From Cytophagaceae bacterium (GTDB taxonomy: Bacteria > Bacteroidota > Bacteroidia > Cytophagales > Spirosomataceae): DNA of 64,000 nt. The notes beneath the pieces were generated by a model that saw only the letters and a program-made list of their open reading frames with translations, was not told the DNA's origin and did no database searches. Below, one piece after another: positions 9,856 through 19,456 of the stretch. The stretch spans positions 1,178,001 to 1,242,000 of the forward strand of contig JADKIR010000004.1 of NCBI GenBank assembly GCA_016722655.1. Reading direction: 5' to 3'. A program made the position numbers and the translations under genes. The first letter of the stretch is position 1, and the number at the start of each line of letters is the position of its first letter.

Positions 9856-9863
9856 TATTTTTG
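9856..9863 (+). promoter_or_regulatory. Possible -7 element (TAnnTTTG) of the comB promoter
   Basis: TATTTTTG matches the Bacteroidota -7 consensus and is 20 bp before the comB ATG. A clear TTTG -33 box is not seen at the expected spacing, so this is only a weak call. Confidence 0.35.
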
Positions 9864-9883
9864 TGGAAAATTTTCTGATTTAA

Positions 9884-10594
9884 ATGAAAAACATCGACGT
9901 TTGCCTTACTCCTGACCTCCTGCATTTGCATAAATTAAACAATTCGATTGTCGTTGTTACTGATATTTTCAGAGCAACATCTTGTATGGTTACCGGCTTT
10001 GCTTATGGTGTAAGAAGTATAATTCCGGTTGCATCAGTTGAAGAGTGTAAAGACTTGCAAAACCGAGGTTATGTGGCAGCTGCTGAGAGAAATGCACAAA
10101 AAGTCGATGGATTTGACCTTGACAATTCGCCTTTCAGCTATATGGATGAAAGACTCATCGGTGCAAAAATAGCTATGACCACCACCAACGGCACGCTTTC
10201 AATTTCAAAAGCGAAATCAGAAGCTGTAAAAGTAATGGTGGGAGCTTTTCTCAATCTCTCTGCTGTAGTTAATCATTTAAAAAACCAACCTTACGATGTG
10301 CTGGTGCTATGTGCAGGTTGGAAAGGAAAACCCAATCTGGAAGATACACTCTTTGCGGGTGCAGTGGTTTCAGCCCTTAAAGATGAATTCTTTGTAGCAG
10401 AAGACTCAGCTATATTGGCCATGCGTACCTATGAGCAAGCTAAAGGCAACCTTTCTGCATATTTATCAAATTCATCGCATATTCGCCGTCTTCAGGGATT
10501 GGGAATACACAAAGACATCAATTATTGCCTTCAAAATGACCTTTATGATGTATTGCCAGTATTGAGAGGCAACGAACTGGTAAATGTCGAATAA
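9884..10594 (+). CDS. comB: 2-phosphosulfolactate phosphatase family protein (ComB)
   Basis: A 236-residue member of the ComB family, Mg-dependent phosphatases first described in coenzyme M synthesis. Recognised from VVVTDIFRATSCMVTGFAYG (about 22-41), the AERNAQKVDGFDLDNSP segment (about 64-80) and TTTNGT (about 100-105), all typical of ComB. ComA and ComC are not nearby, and Bacteroidota do not generally make coenzyme M, so the physiological substrate is uncertain; sulfolipid-related substrates have been suggested for such orphans. It is convergent with the PA14 gene, with 8 bp between the stop codons. Confidence 0.88.
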   Translation: MKNIDVCLTPDLLHLHKLNNSIVVVTDIFRATSCMVTGFAYGVRSIIPVASVEECKDLQNRGYVAAAERNAQKVDGFDLDNSPFSYMDERLIGAKIAMTTTNGTLSISKAKSEAVKVMVGAFLNLSAVVNHLKNQPYDVLVLCAGWKGKPNLEDTLFAGAVVSALKDEFFVAEDSAILAMRTYEQAKGNLSAYLSNSSHIRRLQGLGIHKDINYCLQNDLYDVLPVLRGNELVNVE

Positions 10595-10602
10595 TTATTG
10601 AA

Positions 10603-12951
10603 TTATTTTATTTCAAAAAATTCCGACATTTCAATATTGTTAATTTTCAGATACACTTCGTATTTGCCTTTTTCAAATTTCCGTATGGGGACGTATTTTA
10701 TCTGAGTACCCAGGTTTTCCTGATAATTTTCCATCAGGGTAACCACGGTTTCAGTCCCTTTATTTTTCCTGATTTTTAAAAGTACAAAACCGGGTTCGTT
10801 GAGCCTGAAAACTATTTTTTTCATAGTAATATCCTGATCTTCCACTGAAAAATCCTTGCCATTGACCTGAGTTTTCAATTCATTGGTCATAAACTGTTGC
10901 TGGATACAATCAGCAATAGTGGCTGAAAAAACACCCTGGTTTTTCACTTCAAATCCGGGAAGTAAAACAATGCTATTCCCGGCAGTAAAACTGATATTTT
11001 GGGTGTTTGGAACTATACTGGCTGCCTCCACTCGTTTTTTCGCAGCAAACAAACTGTCATCCAAATTAAATTTTCCTAACAACAAAGTATCGGTTCCACA
11101 ACTGATATCCACACCTCGGCAATTACAATTGTTGTCAAATTTATCATAAGAAGTAAGTGGATCTCCATCATCACAAGGGGTGTCTTTAGGGTTACACATT
11201 GAAGCGTCAAAGGTTATTTTTGCAAAACCCGAACACGATGGATCTCCGTAATTGTTTAAAGCTGAAATTAGAATATATTTTGCTTTGACATCATTAAAAT
11301 TTGGCCCTATAAAACCACCATAATCAGCCACTCCAGGTGCCTGAGGCCAATTATAGATGCCTCCCAGGGCTGACCAGGTAGTACCATCCAAAGAATAATC
11401 TACCACAACTTGTCTGAATCCTTTGGTAGTTTGGCTCTGAACATTGTAATTCCAAACCCTTGAGTTTTTGAATTTAAAGATATCCGAAAAATTGTATTTT
11501 ATCCAATGTGTACTGGCACTCCTTGCCGGATTAGGATTTGGAGCTGCTGTACATGACTGCCAGGTAGCTTCTTCGATAGGATTGAGATTATTGGTAGGAC
11601 TGCAATCTTCGTAAAGCTGATATTTGGCTCCCAGGTCATCGCAATCTGGTCCGGAGCAAGGCGTACCGACGCAGTTGCAATTAGCATCAATTTTGTCATT
11701 ATTAGTAAAAGGATTGCCATCATCACAAGGGGTATTTTCAGCTATACACGATACTTCGCAATCATAATCATAAATATAAAATTCAGGAATCCTTTTCCAG
11801 GTTTTTTGAGGATGAAAGGGTGTTTTCCAGAAAAGATTAAAATGATCACGCCAGGTATTTTGTTTATGCCTGAATTCGAAATAATAATACTTTCCTTTTT
11901 CCATATAAATAGGGCCCGAATTCTGCAAAACCGAACTGTTGTGTTCATATTCCCCTACCCCATAAAAGGAAAAAATCTGATGATTTTGCTTATATTGAAT
12001 AGAATCATTTTTACTTAAAAAGAAGAATGTCTGATTGTCTCCTGTTAAGTTAAACTCATAATTGCCGGAAACCGGTACAGTAAGATAACCCTGCACAAGA
12101 GTACCGTAATATTCTTTTACATAAGATTGAAGCGGCCCGTAGGCTCCTTTTAGTTTTTCCATCCGGTCGGGCAATAATGGAAACTTTGGTGCATTTATCA
12201 AATCATTTTCAACATAAGACCCTGGAATATTGTCATAATAATAGGCTTGCAAAACGCCCTTTTCGCCTACACAAGCTGAGGGTTTGGGGGTAGTTCCTAC
12301 ACAATTACAAAATCCATCCTGCACATCGTTGGTTGTACTGGGATTATTGTCATTACAAACAGTTCCCCGAGGTGGGCAATTAGAATTACAGGCATATTCA
12401 TAAATGTAATTGTAATCAACTACAGACCATGACGTATCGGTAGATTTTTTCCACCATAGCGTGGCATGATCGGAATAACCGCCTTCAAATTGAAGTAATT
12501 CAAAATAATAATATTGCCCGGCAACCAATTGAATAGCCTGAGAAGTCTGAAGGGGAGACTTATCGTGTTGGTCGATATCAGTGTATTCCGGAGCCTCGGC
12601 ACGCTTGATTTTTGAAGCTGGTGATTGATTGGGACTTAGAAAAAATATGGCCTCATCGTCGCCGGTTACATTAAAATAATAGGTAGCTGTTACAGGAACT
12701 TTGATAAAACCTCGCATCATTCCGGCAAAATATTCAGTGTAATTTCTAGGAGCTGCCAATGTCGGGAGCATCTGGAAACCATCTGGAGTCTCGGGATAAT
12801 ATTCTCTTGCAAAAAGTGAATTTGAATCAGGTGAAAGTTCAAAGTTTTCCCAATATGACCATTTTACCTGTCCGGCAGATCCTACACATCCTTGTGAAAA
12901 GGATTTGACGGTCATCAAAATAAATATTCCAAAAAATAAAAATCTTTTCAT
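10603..12951 (-). CDS. Secreted multidomain protein: two PA14-like domains, a discoidin-like domain and a type IX-style C-terminus
   Basis: A 782-residue exported protein (signal peptide ending SFSQ). Two PA14-like modules (about residues 20-190 and 225-400) share the pattern GxxxVPVxxxYxFNxTGDxxxxFFLS and YYYFExxxxE/H. A galactose-binding/discoidin-like segment follows (about 440-580). Three copies of a Cys-rich linker, C-[DN]-D-[GN]-[DN]-P-x-T followed by C-[ND]-C-x-G, separate the modules. A coathanger-type element (SFTAGNSIVLLPGFEVK) precedes a final beta domain resembling type IX sorting domains. It probably binds glycans at the cell surface. I start it at the ATG at 12951, five bases after the DUF1501 stop, rather than seven codons earlier inside that gene. 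Confidence 0.8.
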   Translation of the reverse strand: MKRFLFFGIFILMTVKSFSQGCVGSAGQVKWSYWENFELSPDSNSLFAREYYPETPDGFQMLPTLAAPRNYTEYFAGMMRGFIKVPVTATYYFNVTGDDEAIFFLSPNQSPASKIKRAEAPEYTDIDQHDKSPLQTSQAIQLVAGQYYYFELLQFEGGYSDHATLWWKKSTDTSWSVVDYNYIYEYACNSNCPPRGTVCNDNNPSTTNDVQDGFCNCVGTTPKPSACVGEKGVLQAYYYDNIPGSYVENDLINAPKFPLLPDRMEKLKGAYGPLQSYVKEYYGTLVQGYLTVPVSGNYEFNLTGDNQTFFFLSKNDSIQYKQNHQIFSFYGVGEYEHNSSVLQNSGPIYMEKGKYYYFEFRHKQNTWRDHFNLFWKTPFHPQKTWKRIPEFYIYDYDCEVSCIAENTPCDDGNPFTNNDKIDANCNCVGTPCSGPDCDDLGAKYQLYEDCSPTNNLNPIEEATWQSCTAAPNPNPARSASTHWIKYNFSDIFKFKNSRVWNYNVQSQTTKGFRQVVVDYSLDGTTWSALGGIYNWPQAPGVADYGGFIGPNFNDVKAKYILISALNNYGDPSCSGFAKITFDASMCNPKDTPCDDGDPLTSYDKFDNNCNCRGVDISCGTDTLLLGKFNLDDSLFAAKKRVEAASIVPNTQNISFTAGNSIVLLPGFEVKNQGVFSATIADCIQQQFMTNELKTQVNGKDFSVEDQDITMKKIVFRLNEPGFVLLKIRKNKGTETVVTLMENYQENLGTQIKYVPIRKFEKGKYEVYLKINNIEMSEFFEIK

Positions 12952-12956
12952 AGGTA

Positions 12957-14474
12957 TCAATAAGTAAGACAATCCAATGGGTGATTGATGTTAGAAATAG
13001 GGCTCTGACTGAAATTCATAAATCCTACGGGCATATTGTTGGCCGAATAGGAATAAAAATTCCCCAGGTTTGGCAAAATATAACAGAGGTCAGAAGGACT
13101 CACGCCATACCAAAGGGCCAGCTCGGCATACATTTCATCAGTTGAAACAGCCGGAATAAAATTGCCTCTGAATGAAACATTTAATGCGTTGTTGTTGCTT
13201 ACATCCATCTTTGGATAGGCTCCAAAAATCCTCCCGCCATTTACAGCTCCTCCCATTATCATATTGTTGCCACCCCAGGCATGGTCAGAGCCATTTCCAT
13301 TGGAAGTAAGGGTACGTGCAAAGTCAGAAATTGTAAAGGTGGTCACGTTTTCAGCAATACCCAATTCCACTGTGCTGTCATAAAAAGCCTTCATGGCCTG
13401 GCTTACAACCGGTAGCATATTGTTTAAACCACCCATCAGACCATCATGCATGTCCCAACCACCAATATTTACAAAAAATATTTGTCGCTTTGTTCCTAAT
13501 TGTTGCCTTACGCTCATTACTTTCGTAATTGCCTGTAAGTCTCGTGCCAAACTGGTATTAGGGAAGGTGGTCTGTATAGTGGGTACTCTTTTTAATGCTT
13601 CTTTAAATATTTCAAAAGAAGCCATACTGTTTTTCGCAGTGGAAGAATATGTTTTCTGCAATAAATTAGCATATGTTTTGGAAACCAGACTATCAATTGC
13701 ATTGGTCCGCATGTCGTTTAATAATCCGGAATTCCCCCACCAGGTTGGAAAAGATTGTAAACCCACATTATTAGGGTCCACATTATCACTAATAGAATAT
13801 TCAGTAACAAATTGCCCTCTTTGAAAAACATTTTTACCTGCCAAAGAAATATTCATCGAAATCCCATTGTTGGAATTGTTGGCGTTCAGTATATCGGCCA
13901 TACGTCCACCTACACCCAAAGCATCGCGACTTTGCGGAACAGAGGTTTGCCACTGCATTATTTGGTCTGAATGAGAATAAATACCCAGTGGTACTTTTTT
14001 TTGTGAATTATAAAATTCCGACTCATTCATTAAGGGCTCAACCAGGGTGCCTATATTCGAGATGAAAGAAAGTTTTCCTGAATTGAACAAGTCCCTCACT
14101 CCTGTCATGGCTGGATGTACTCCATAAGAACTATATGCACAATTAAAACCTCTGAAACTACCACATTGAGGGTTATTTAAACTCAGCAAGGTACCTGCAC
14201 TGCTCAAGGCCAGATCAGTTCGGAGAGTACGGTATTCATTAAACCCATTGTCGCCTCCTACTGTCGTCCCGGAAGGAACTAGCACATTGAAGGTATCCAT
14301 TCCACCTGAAAACAATATACAAACCAAGGCTTTGTAATCTTCTCCGGGGGCATTATTACCTGTACCAATCTTTGTCAGGCCGTTTAACGCTCCCAGACTG
14401 GTGAGTGAGCTCATCAGCGTGGTGGTACCCATGGCACCACATGAAATATTTCTTATAAAGTCTCTTCTTTTCAT
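12957..14474 (-). CDS. DUF1501 domain protein with Tat-like signal
   Basis: A 505-residue protein of the DUF1501 family, which belongs to the sulfatase/alkaline phosphatase-like superfamily. The N-terminus MKRRDFIRNISCGAMG has the twin-arginine pattern. Other family markers are VCILFSGGMDTFNVLVP, GVHPAMTGVRDLFNSGKLSFI, FFVNIGGWDMHDG and TTFTISDFARTLTSNGNGSDHAWGG; Asp and His residues in the last two are candidate metal ligands. The biochemical role of DUF1501 is unknown. It lies 4 bp after the DUF1800 gene and 5 bp before the PA14 gene, so the three are almost certainly one operon and probably one surface or periplasmic function. Confidence 0.92.
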   Translation of the reverse strand: MKRRDFIRNISCGAMGTTTLMSSLTSLGALNGLTKIGTGNNAPGEDYKALVCILFSGGMDTFNVLVPSGTTVGGDNGFNEYRTLRTDLALSSAGTLLSLNNPQCGSFRGFNCAYSSYGVHPAMTGVRDLFNSGKLSFISNIGTLVEPLMNESEFYNSQKKVPLGIYSHSDQIMQWQTSVPQSRDALGVGGRMADILNANNSNNGISMNISLAGKNVFQRGQFVTEYSISDNVDPNNVGLQSFPTWWGNSGLLNDMRTNAIDSLVSKTYANLLQKTYSSTAKNSMASFEIFKEALKRVPTIQTTFPNTSLARDLQAITKVMSVRQQLGTKRQIFFVNIGGWDMHDGLMGGLNNMLPVVSQAMKAFYDSTVELGIAENVTTFTISDFARTLTSNGNGSDHAWGGNNMIMGGAVNGGRIFGAYPKMDVSNNNALNVSFRGNFIPAVSTDEMYAELALWYGVSPSDLCYILPNLGNFYSYSANNMPVGFMNFSQSPISNINHPLDCLTY

Positions 14475-14478
14475 GGCA

Positions 14479-16389
14479 TTAACGGTTGATTAAATAGTCA
14501 GGAGATATTAAAATTAAAAAAATACCCATTCTTAGCTTTCTATCGGCAAGTGTAGGGTCAGGATCACCGTTAGTTTCATAATCCATTGGCATAGCTTTCA
14601 ATACATTTTCAATAATTGACATATTCTCTGCCTTAATTCTCCCTTGTGCCAAAATCAAATTATATTTATCCAAAAACTCTCTGAGGCGGTTGGTTTTTGC
14701 AAGAGGATATTCCAATGTCAAATCAAATCTTGGTTCCTGATCAGGTTTGTAGGTTTCATTTGAAAACAATCCCCAAAACTCCAAAGGGTCGTTTGATATT
14801 ACCCAACGATGAACAGCATTCATATAATTGGCAAATGAAAGCGAATTCAACATCTGGAATTCAGGAGCTACTTTTCCTGCTGCCTGCACAGGTCCATCAG
14901 GAACATACCCTGGCTGATAATAATTAAACACCGACGGTGAATTCAGTGGCTTTTGCTCAATTCTGTCATATAAATCATACATCACATTTCTATAAACCCC
15001 ATTTGTAGCATGGAGATTTAATCCATTTACAATATTCATGTATCTTAAAAATGGGGATCTTAGATGGCCATAAACATTGGTTTCTTTTTCAGCACAGCAA
15101 TCCCGGGCTTCAGGATCTAATAATATCGCCCTAATTACTGCTTTCAAATCTCCTCTTATACTTTGCCCATTGTTGTTGAAAACGGCAGCCACCCTGTCAA
15201 TAAACTCAGGGGAAGGATTGGAAGTAACTAAATGCTGAATCAACCGCCTCGAAATAAATGGCCCTACATTGGGATGGTTAAAAATTATGTTAAGGGCATC
15301 CTGGATATCTTGTTCTCCCTGTTGAACAGGTCTGGAAGGAATAGTCTGACCCAAAAATGTTTTTGTACCTGGCTCATGACCATTTACTATTCGCCAGTTG
15401 GCCGGATTGGTAATCCATGTCCTGATGTATTTATCACTCGAGTCCATCGGAAAAAACTTTAGCCTTTTGGTATAACTCAGGTCATTTACATTGCTGTTTT
15501 CACCTAAATATCGGCTGTGTGACCAGGAAAGTCCGGTAAATACTTTGGCTAAACCTGCAATGTCGGTGTTGTTATAAGTTGGTATCAAATGATTGTTGGC
15601 ATCTCTCATTTCGGTGCCATTGTTGTTTAACTTATATAATCCAATCGAAAATAGCTGCATTATTTCCCTTGCGTAATTTTCATCCGGAAAAACCTGCTTT
15701 TTGGTTGGGCTACCCGGATATGTGGCCAAGGTATCGGTGGCATGATTGTTCATGTAAGTAAGATAAACTGCCATCGCCGGATGATATGAAATGCTATCAA
15801 TCAGAGAACGATAATTTCCGAAAGCATTATTGTTTAGCATATCATAATAACTTGCCAATGCATAAGGATTATTGTCAAACGCCGAAATTCGGGAAGTTAC
15901 AAATATTTCGCTTAAGGCAAGGCTGACACGCCATCTAAGCCTATCCGCTGAAGTCATATTTGCCTGAAACCACGCCACATCAAATACCCAGTCATCAACA
16001 AAAACATCCTCAATGGAAGGATAATCAATTGGATTAACAGCATGAAGTGAGTCAAACGCATATTGGTGAAGACTTCTGACATATTGAGTAAGATTAAACT
16101 GACGGGGTAATGCCAGCTGTGCATCGAGCCATGCTTCTATTCCCTGATTTTGCAAATTCCCAATTTCCTGAAACGTAGGACCCAAAGTTGCCTGTGATAA
16201 AAACCTGGATGCTGCTTTGGGATTAGGAAGAAATCCCGTGCCCAACAAAGTTTTAATGCCATTGGTGCTATTAGAGCTGGCGTTTACTGAAACACCTTTG
16301 GTGTATCCTTTTCCAAAAGTTTTTAATTCTTGTGAAAAAGTAAGATTAGAAAACAATAAGGCTAAAAATAGTAGAATTTTAGTTTTCAT
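14479..16389 (-). CDS. DUF1800 domain protein
   Basis: A 636-residue exported protein (signal peptide ending LTFSQ) of the DUF1800 family. Typical features are AASRFLSQATLGPT near residues 60-73, RLRWRVSLALSEIFVTS, NYAREIMQLFSIGLYKLN, and FISRRLIQHLVTSNPSPEFI followed by GDLKAVIRAILLDPEAR. The function is unknown. DUF1800 genes are regularly found next to DUF1501 genes, as here, which supports a joint role. It is the first gene of the three-gene minus-strand operon. The region upstream (16390-16480) is AT-rich and probably holds the promoter. Confidence 0.92.
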   Translation of the reverse strand: MKTKILLFLALLFSNLTFSQELKTFGKGYTKGVSVNASSNSTNGIKTLLGTGFLPNPKAASRFLSQATLGPTFQEIGNLQNQGIEAWLDAQLALPRQFNLTQYVRSLHQYAFDSLHAVNPIDYPSIEDVFVDDWVFDVAWFQANMTSADRLRWRVSLALSEIFVTSRISAFDNNPYALASYYDMLNNNAFGNYRSLIDSISYHPAMAVYLTYMNNHATDTLATYPGSPTKKQVFPDENYAREIMQLFSIGLYKLNNNGTEMRDANNHLIPTYNNTDIAGLAKVFTGLSWSHSRYLGENSNVNDLSYTKRLKFFPMDSSDKYIRTWITNPANWRIVNGHEPGTKTFLGQTIPSRPVQQGEQDIQDALNIIFNHPNVGPFISRRLIQHLVTSNPSPEFIDRVAAVFNNNGQSIRGDLKAVIRAILLDPEARDCCAEKETNVYGHLRSPFLRYMNIVNGLNLHATNGVYRNVMYDLYDRIEQKPLNSPSVFNYYQPGYVPDGPVQAAGKVAPEFQMLNSLSFANYMNAVHRWVISNDPLEFWGLFSNETYKPDQEPRFDLTLEYPLAKTNRLREFLDKYNLILAQGRIKAENMSIIENVLKAMPMDYETNGDPDPTLADRKLRMGIFLILISPDYLINR

Positions 16390-16480
16390 TTAGGTAAAGG
16401 TTTTTAGCTTAAAACTTTAAAAACACAAGCAATTTCGTTGCCAAAAACCTAAAATTAAACATTTTAGACTTAAATTTTCC

Positions 16481-16831
16481 TTAAAAAAAAGCATCTTCAA
16501 AATGAACCAACTCAAATTTCGGATATTCGATTATTGAAATAAAATCAAACCTTGCCTCTCCATCCCAGGGATGTAATAATAAATAAGCCTCTGCACCTCT
16601 TTTTATAGCATTCATTTTACTTTTTGACATTGTACTTTCTGGATAACCATAATCTGAAGTGGCTTTCATTCTTACTTCCACAAAAACAAGCATTTCATCC
16701 TTTTTACATATAATGTCAATTTCCGAATTACGCGAAGTAAAATTGCGGTCGATTATTTCAAAACCTTTTTTTATGAGAAAATTTACAGCATATTCCTCAC
16801 CTTCCTTGCCTTTATCGATTTTTTCAGCCAT
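16481..16831 (-). CDS. UPF0102 (YraN) family protein
   Basis: A 116-residue protein of the YraN family with a restriction-endonuclease-like fold. Family motifs are GKEGEEYAVNFLIKKGFEIIDRNF at the N-terminus and the nuclease-like EIDIICKKDEMLVFVEVRMK (E, D, and ExK-like pattern), followed by RFDFISI. Its role is not established; it is commonly a single small housekeeping gene. It diverges from lipB, with 50 bp between starts, and its upstream AT-rich sequence presumably serves both. Confidence 0.93.
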   Translation of the reverse strand: MAEKIDKGKEGEEYAVNFLIKKGFEIIDRNFTSRNSEIDIICKKDEMLVFVEVRMKATSDYGYPESTMSKSKMNAIKRGAEAYLLLHPWDGEARFDFISIIEYPKFELVHFEDAFF

Positions 16832-16881
16832 TTTATTTATAATTTTGAAGTCTGGTTGTATTTCTTTTTAAAAATAAGGTT

Positions 16882-17577
16882 TTGGAACAGAACAAAAAAG
16901 TAAAACTCATAGAATTAGGTCTGATTGACTACAAAGAGGCCTGGGATTTTCAGGAAAAAATATTCAATGAAATCATTGAATTAAAAATTCAAAACCGAAA
17001 TTCAGAACAACCAAAACCTACTCCAAACTATCTTGTTACCTGCCAGCACCCGCACGTTTATACCCTCGGCAAAAGTGGGAAGGAAGACCATTTGCTGATT
17101 GGTGATGAAGAGCTGGAAAACAAAGAAGCAAAATTTTATAAAATCAACCGAGGAGGTGACATAACGTATCATGGTCCGGGACAATTAGTGGTTTATCCTA
17201 TAATTGATCTCGACAATTTTTTCACAGATATACATCTTTATATGAGGTATCTGGAAGAAGCCGTCATAAAAACTTGTACTGACTATGGCCTAAATGCCGG
17301 AAGAATCGAGGGCCTTACAGGAGTCTGGCTTTCAGAACCTTATCCAAGAAAAATATGTGCTATGGGTGTAAAATCAAGCCATTGGGTAACCATGCACGGC
17401 CTGGCACTAAATGTAAATACTGACCTTAATTATTTTGGAAATATTGTTCCTTGTGGAATAGATGATAAGGCCGTTACGTCTATCCAAAAAGAAAAAGGGA
17501 TAGAAATAGACCTGAAAGAAGTGGAAAAAACATTGGTTTCACATTTGACCGATGTGTTTGGAATGCAAATTTTGTAA
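16882..17577 (+). CDS. lipB: Octanoyl-[ACP]:protein N-octanoyltransferase (LipB), TTG start
   Basis: A 231-residue LipB that transfers octanoate from acyl carrier protein to lipoyl domains, the first step of lipoate assembly. The family signature FYKINRGGDITYHGPGQLV is at residues 85-103. The catalytic Cys191 is in NIVPCGI and the partner Lys157 in PRKICAMGVK. A TTG at 16882 is the only reasonable start: the frame is closed by a stop 36 bases upstream and has no ATG before conserved residues (VKLIELGLIDYKEAWDFQE). It is followed after 10 bp by the epimerase gene, suggesting cotranscription. Confidence 0.95.
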   Translation: MEQNKKVKLIELGLIDYKEAWDFQEKIFNEIIELKIQNRNSEQPKPTPNYLVTCQHPHVYTLGKSGKEDHLLIGDEELENKEAKFYKINRGGDITYHGPGQLVVYPIIDLDNFFTDIHLYMRYLEEAVIKTCTDYGLNAGRIEGLTGVWLSEPYPRKICAMGVKSSHWVTMHGLALNVNTDLNYFGNIVPCGIDDKAVTSIQKEKGIEIDLKEVEKTLVSHLTDVFGMQIL

Positions 17578-17587
17578 ATAATCATCA

Positions 17588-18598
17588 ATGAACTTAAAAA
17601 CACATATTTTCACTCTTAAAAGCCGATATCCGTTTAAAATTGCACACGGAACCCGGCTCGAAACCAAAACTTTCGTTGTGGAAATCTCTGAAAACGGCAT
17701 TTCGGGACTTGGTGAAGCCACTCCTGTTCCATATTACGGAATCAGCACTGACGACCTTCTGGAATTGACGAAAATCCACCGAAATGCTATTTGCCAAACA
17801 GAATGGAATCATCCGGCCGAATTATGGGAAAAACTGAATCCACTAATTGGCCAAAATCACTTTCTTCAATGTGCTTTGGACATCGCTGCATATGACCTCT
17901 GGGCCAAAAAACAAAATTTGCCACTTTATAAGGCTCTTGGATTGAATATTTCAAAAATCCCGTTTTCCGACTATACAATTGGAATTGATGAGATTTCGGT
18001 CATGATTAAGAAAATGAAGGAATATGATTTCCCGATTTATAAAATAAAACTTGGAACCCCTGACGATATTGAAATAATTAAAGCTCTGCGAAAAGAAACC
18101 GACGCTGTATTCAGAGTAGATGCCAATACCGGTTGGGAAGTGGCGGAGACCATCAGAAATTCTGAAGAATTGGCAAAATTGGGTGTAGAATTTATTGAAC
18201 AACCTTTAAAAGCAGATAGGTTAGAAGAAATGATTGAAGTTAAAAAAGCTTCAAAACTCCCCATCGTTGCCGACGAAAGTTGCATTATAGAAAGTGATGT
18301 AGAAAAATGCACTCCATATTTTGATGGTGTAAATATCAAACTCGCAAAATGTGGAGGTATCACTCCTGCACTGAGGATGATAAAAATTGCACGCAAAAAT
18401 AATTTGAAAGTTATGATGGGTTGTATGACCGAAACCAGTATCGGAATTTCGGCTATCGCTCATTTACTTCCATTGCTCGACTATGTTGACATGGACGGTG
18501 CCATGCTGATTGCCAATGACCCTGCAGAAGGTGTAAAGGTTGAAAAAGGAAAAGCGATTTTCAAAAACCTGCCAGGTTTAGGAGTAGTTCTAAAATAA
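17588..18598 (+). CDS. Dipeptide epimerase of the enolase superfamily (L-Ala-D/L-Glu epimerase type)
   Basis: A 336-residue enolase-superfamily enzyme of the muconate-lactonising subgroup. All active-site residues are visible: the KxK pair K152 and K154 in YKIKLG, metal ligands D178 (RVDANTGW), E204 (IEQPL) and D229 (VADES), and the second base K251 in VNIKLAK. The C-terminal MMGCMTETSIGISA segment is typical of Ala-Glu epimerases, which recycle murein peptides by epimerising the glutamyl residue. The exact dipeptide cannot be proven from sequence. It follows lipB closely, probably in the same transcript. Confidence 0.92.
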   Translation: MNLKTHIFTLKSRYPFKIAHGTRLETKTFVVEISENGISGLGEATPVPYYGISTDDLLELTKIHRNAICQTEWNHPAELWEKLNPLIGQNHFLQCALDIAAYDLWAKKQNLPLYKALGLNISKIPFSDYTIGIDEISVMIKKMKEYDFPIYKIKLGTPDDIEIIKALRKETDAVFRVDANTGWEVAETIRNSEELAKLGVEFIEQPLKADRLEEMIEVKKASKLPIVADESCIIESDVEKCTPYFDGVNIKLAKCGGITPALRMIKIARKNNLKVMMGCMTETSIGISAIAHLLPLLDYVDMDGAMLIANDPAEGVKVEKGKAIFKNLPGLGVVLK

Positions 18599-18680
18599 AT
18601 GCCCCATAAAATAAAATTTTGGGTTCAATTCCAACCTTTGACCCCATTTTTGTATCTAAGTTTTAGAATTAAAAATAACC

Positions 18681-19193
18681 ATGGTAAAATATTTCTCTCT
18701 TTTATTGTTTTTTTCCCTCTTCAAAATAGACTCCTGTACAGAAATGGAAATACAATCATCGGTAAATTCCAATGAAATTCTTGGTGACTGGATTTACAAA
18801 AACAGATTCCTGGGTGATGCCATCGATACGCCTTGTGGGTATGCTGTAACTAATGTGAGGGAATTAACTTTGAAAGTTGAAGAAAACACTGAAAATAAAG
18901 AAAATCTCAAACTAACGGGAAATTCGGCAGTAAATATGCTCTTTGCCGACTTGAAAATCCTGACATTTGACAAGGCTACCGGAATTGGAACATTGAAAAT
19001 CGAGCATTTGGGAAGTACAAAAATGGCAGGCCCGCCGGATTTGATGCAGTGTGAGCAGGGGTATTTTGAAATGCTCAACGATGCAGCTGATTTTAAAATT
19101 GAAAACAATAAACTTATGATAGGCCATTTCAAAAAAGATAACACACCTTCACGTGACGGTGGTACTTATATGATTTTTGAAAAGGCTAAATAG
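18681..19193 (+). CDS. Secreted protein, distantly META/HslJ-like, function unknown
   Basis: A 170-residue protein with a hydrophobic N-terminus (residues 4-18) and a cysteine at 19 (FKIDSCTEM) that could be a weak lipobox. The mature part starts with EILGDWIYKN and ends GGTYMIFEKAK, a pattern resembling small beta-barrel lipoproteins of the META type, but I do not recognise it as a defined family. Two further cysteines (DTPCGYA and LMQCEQG) may form a disulfide. A terminator follows. Confidence 0.6.
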   Translation: MVKYFSLLLFFSLFKIDSCTEMEIQSSVNSNEILGDWIYKNRFLGDAIDTPCGYAVTNVRELTLKVEENTENKENLKLTGNSAVNMLFADLKILTFDKATGIGTLKIEHLGSTKMAGPPDLMQCEQGYFEMLNDAADFKIENNKLMIGHFKKDNTPSRDGGTYMIFEKAK

Positions 19194-19217
19194 GAAATCT
19201 TAAAATATTTTCAAACA

Positions 19218-19250
19218 ATGGAATGGTCAACAGACTGTTCCATTTTTTTT
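19218..19250 (+). terminator. Rho-independent terminator
   Basis: Stem ATGGAATGGTC with GACTGTTCCAT (two wobble pairs), loop AACA, then eight T residues. It ends the 18681 transcript. Confidence 0.85.
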
Positions 19251-19373
19251 GAACAAATTCTAAAAAACAAGCTCAAAAGATAGTCTGACATAGTTTTTGT
19301 TTTAATTTTACTGCTTATTTTCAAGCAAATGTTTACTTGCATTTATTTAGAAAAAATAAACAAAATAGAAATC

Positions 19374-19405
19374 TTTGATAATCAATAGGAATATTCCTAT
19401 TTTTG
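19374..19405 (+). promoter_or_regulatory. Bacteroidota-type promoter for the SurA/PpiD-like gene
   Basis: TTTG at 19374-19377 and TATTTTTG (TAnnTTTG) at 19398-19405 with a 20-bp spacer. This agrees with the sigma-ABfr consensus. It is about 50 bp upstream of the start codon. Confidence 0.7.
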
Positions 19406-19456
19406 CACCTCAAAAAATACACATATATTACATAATTAAGTATTTTATTTAAAAAA

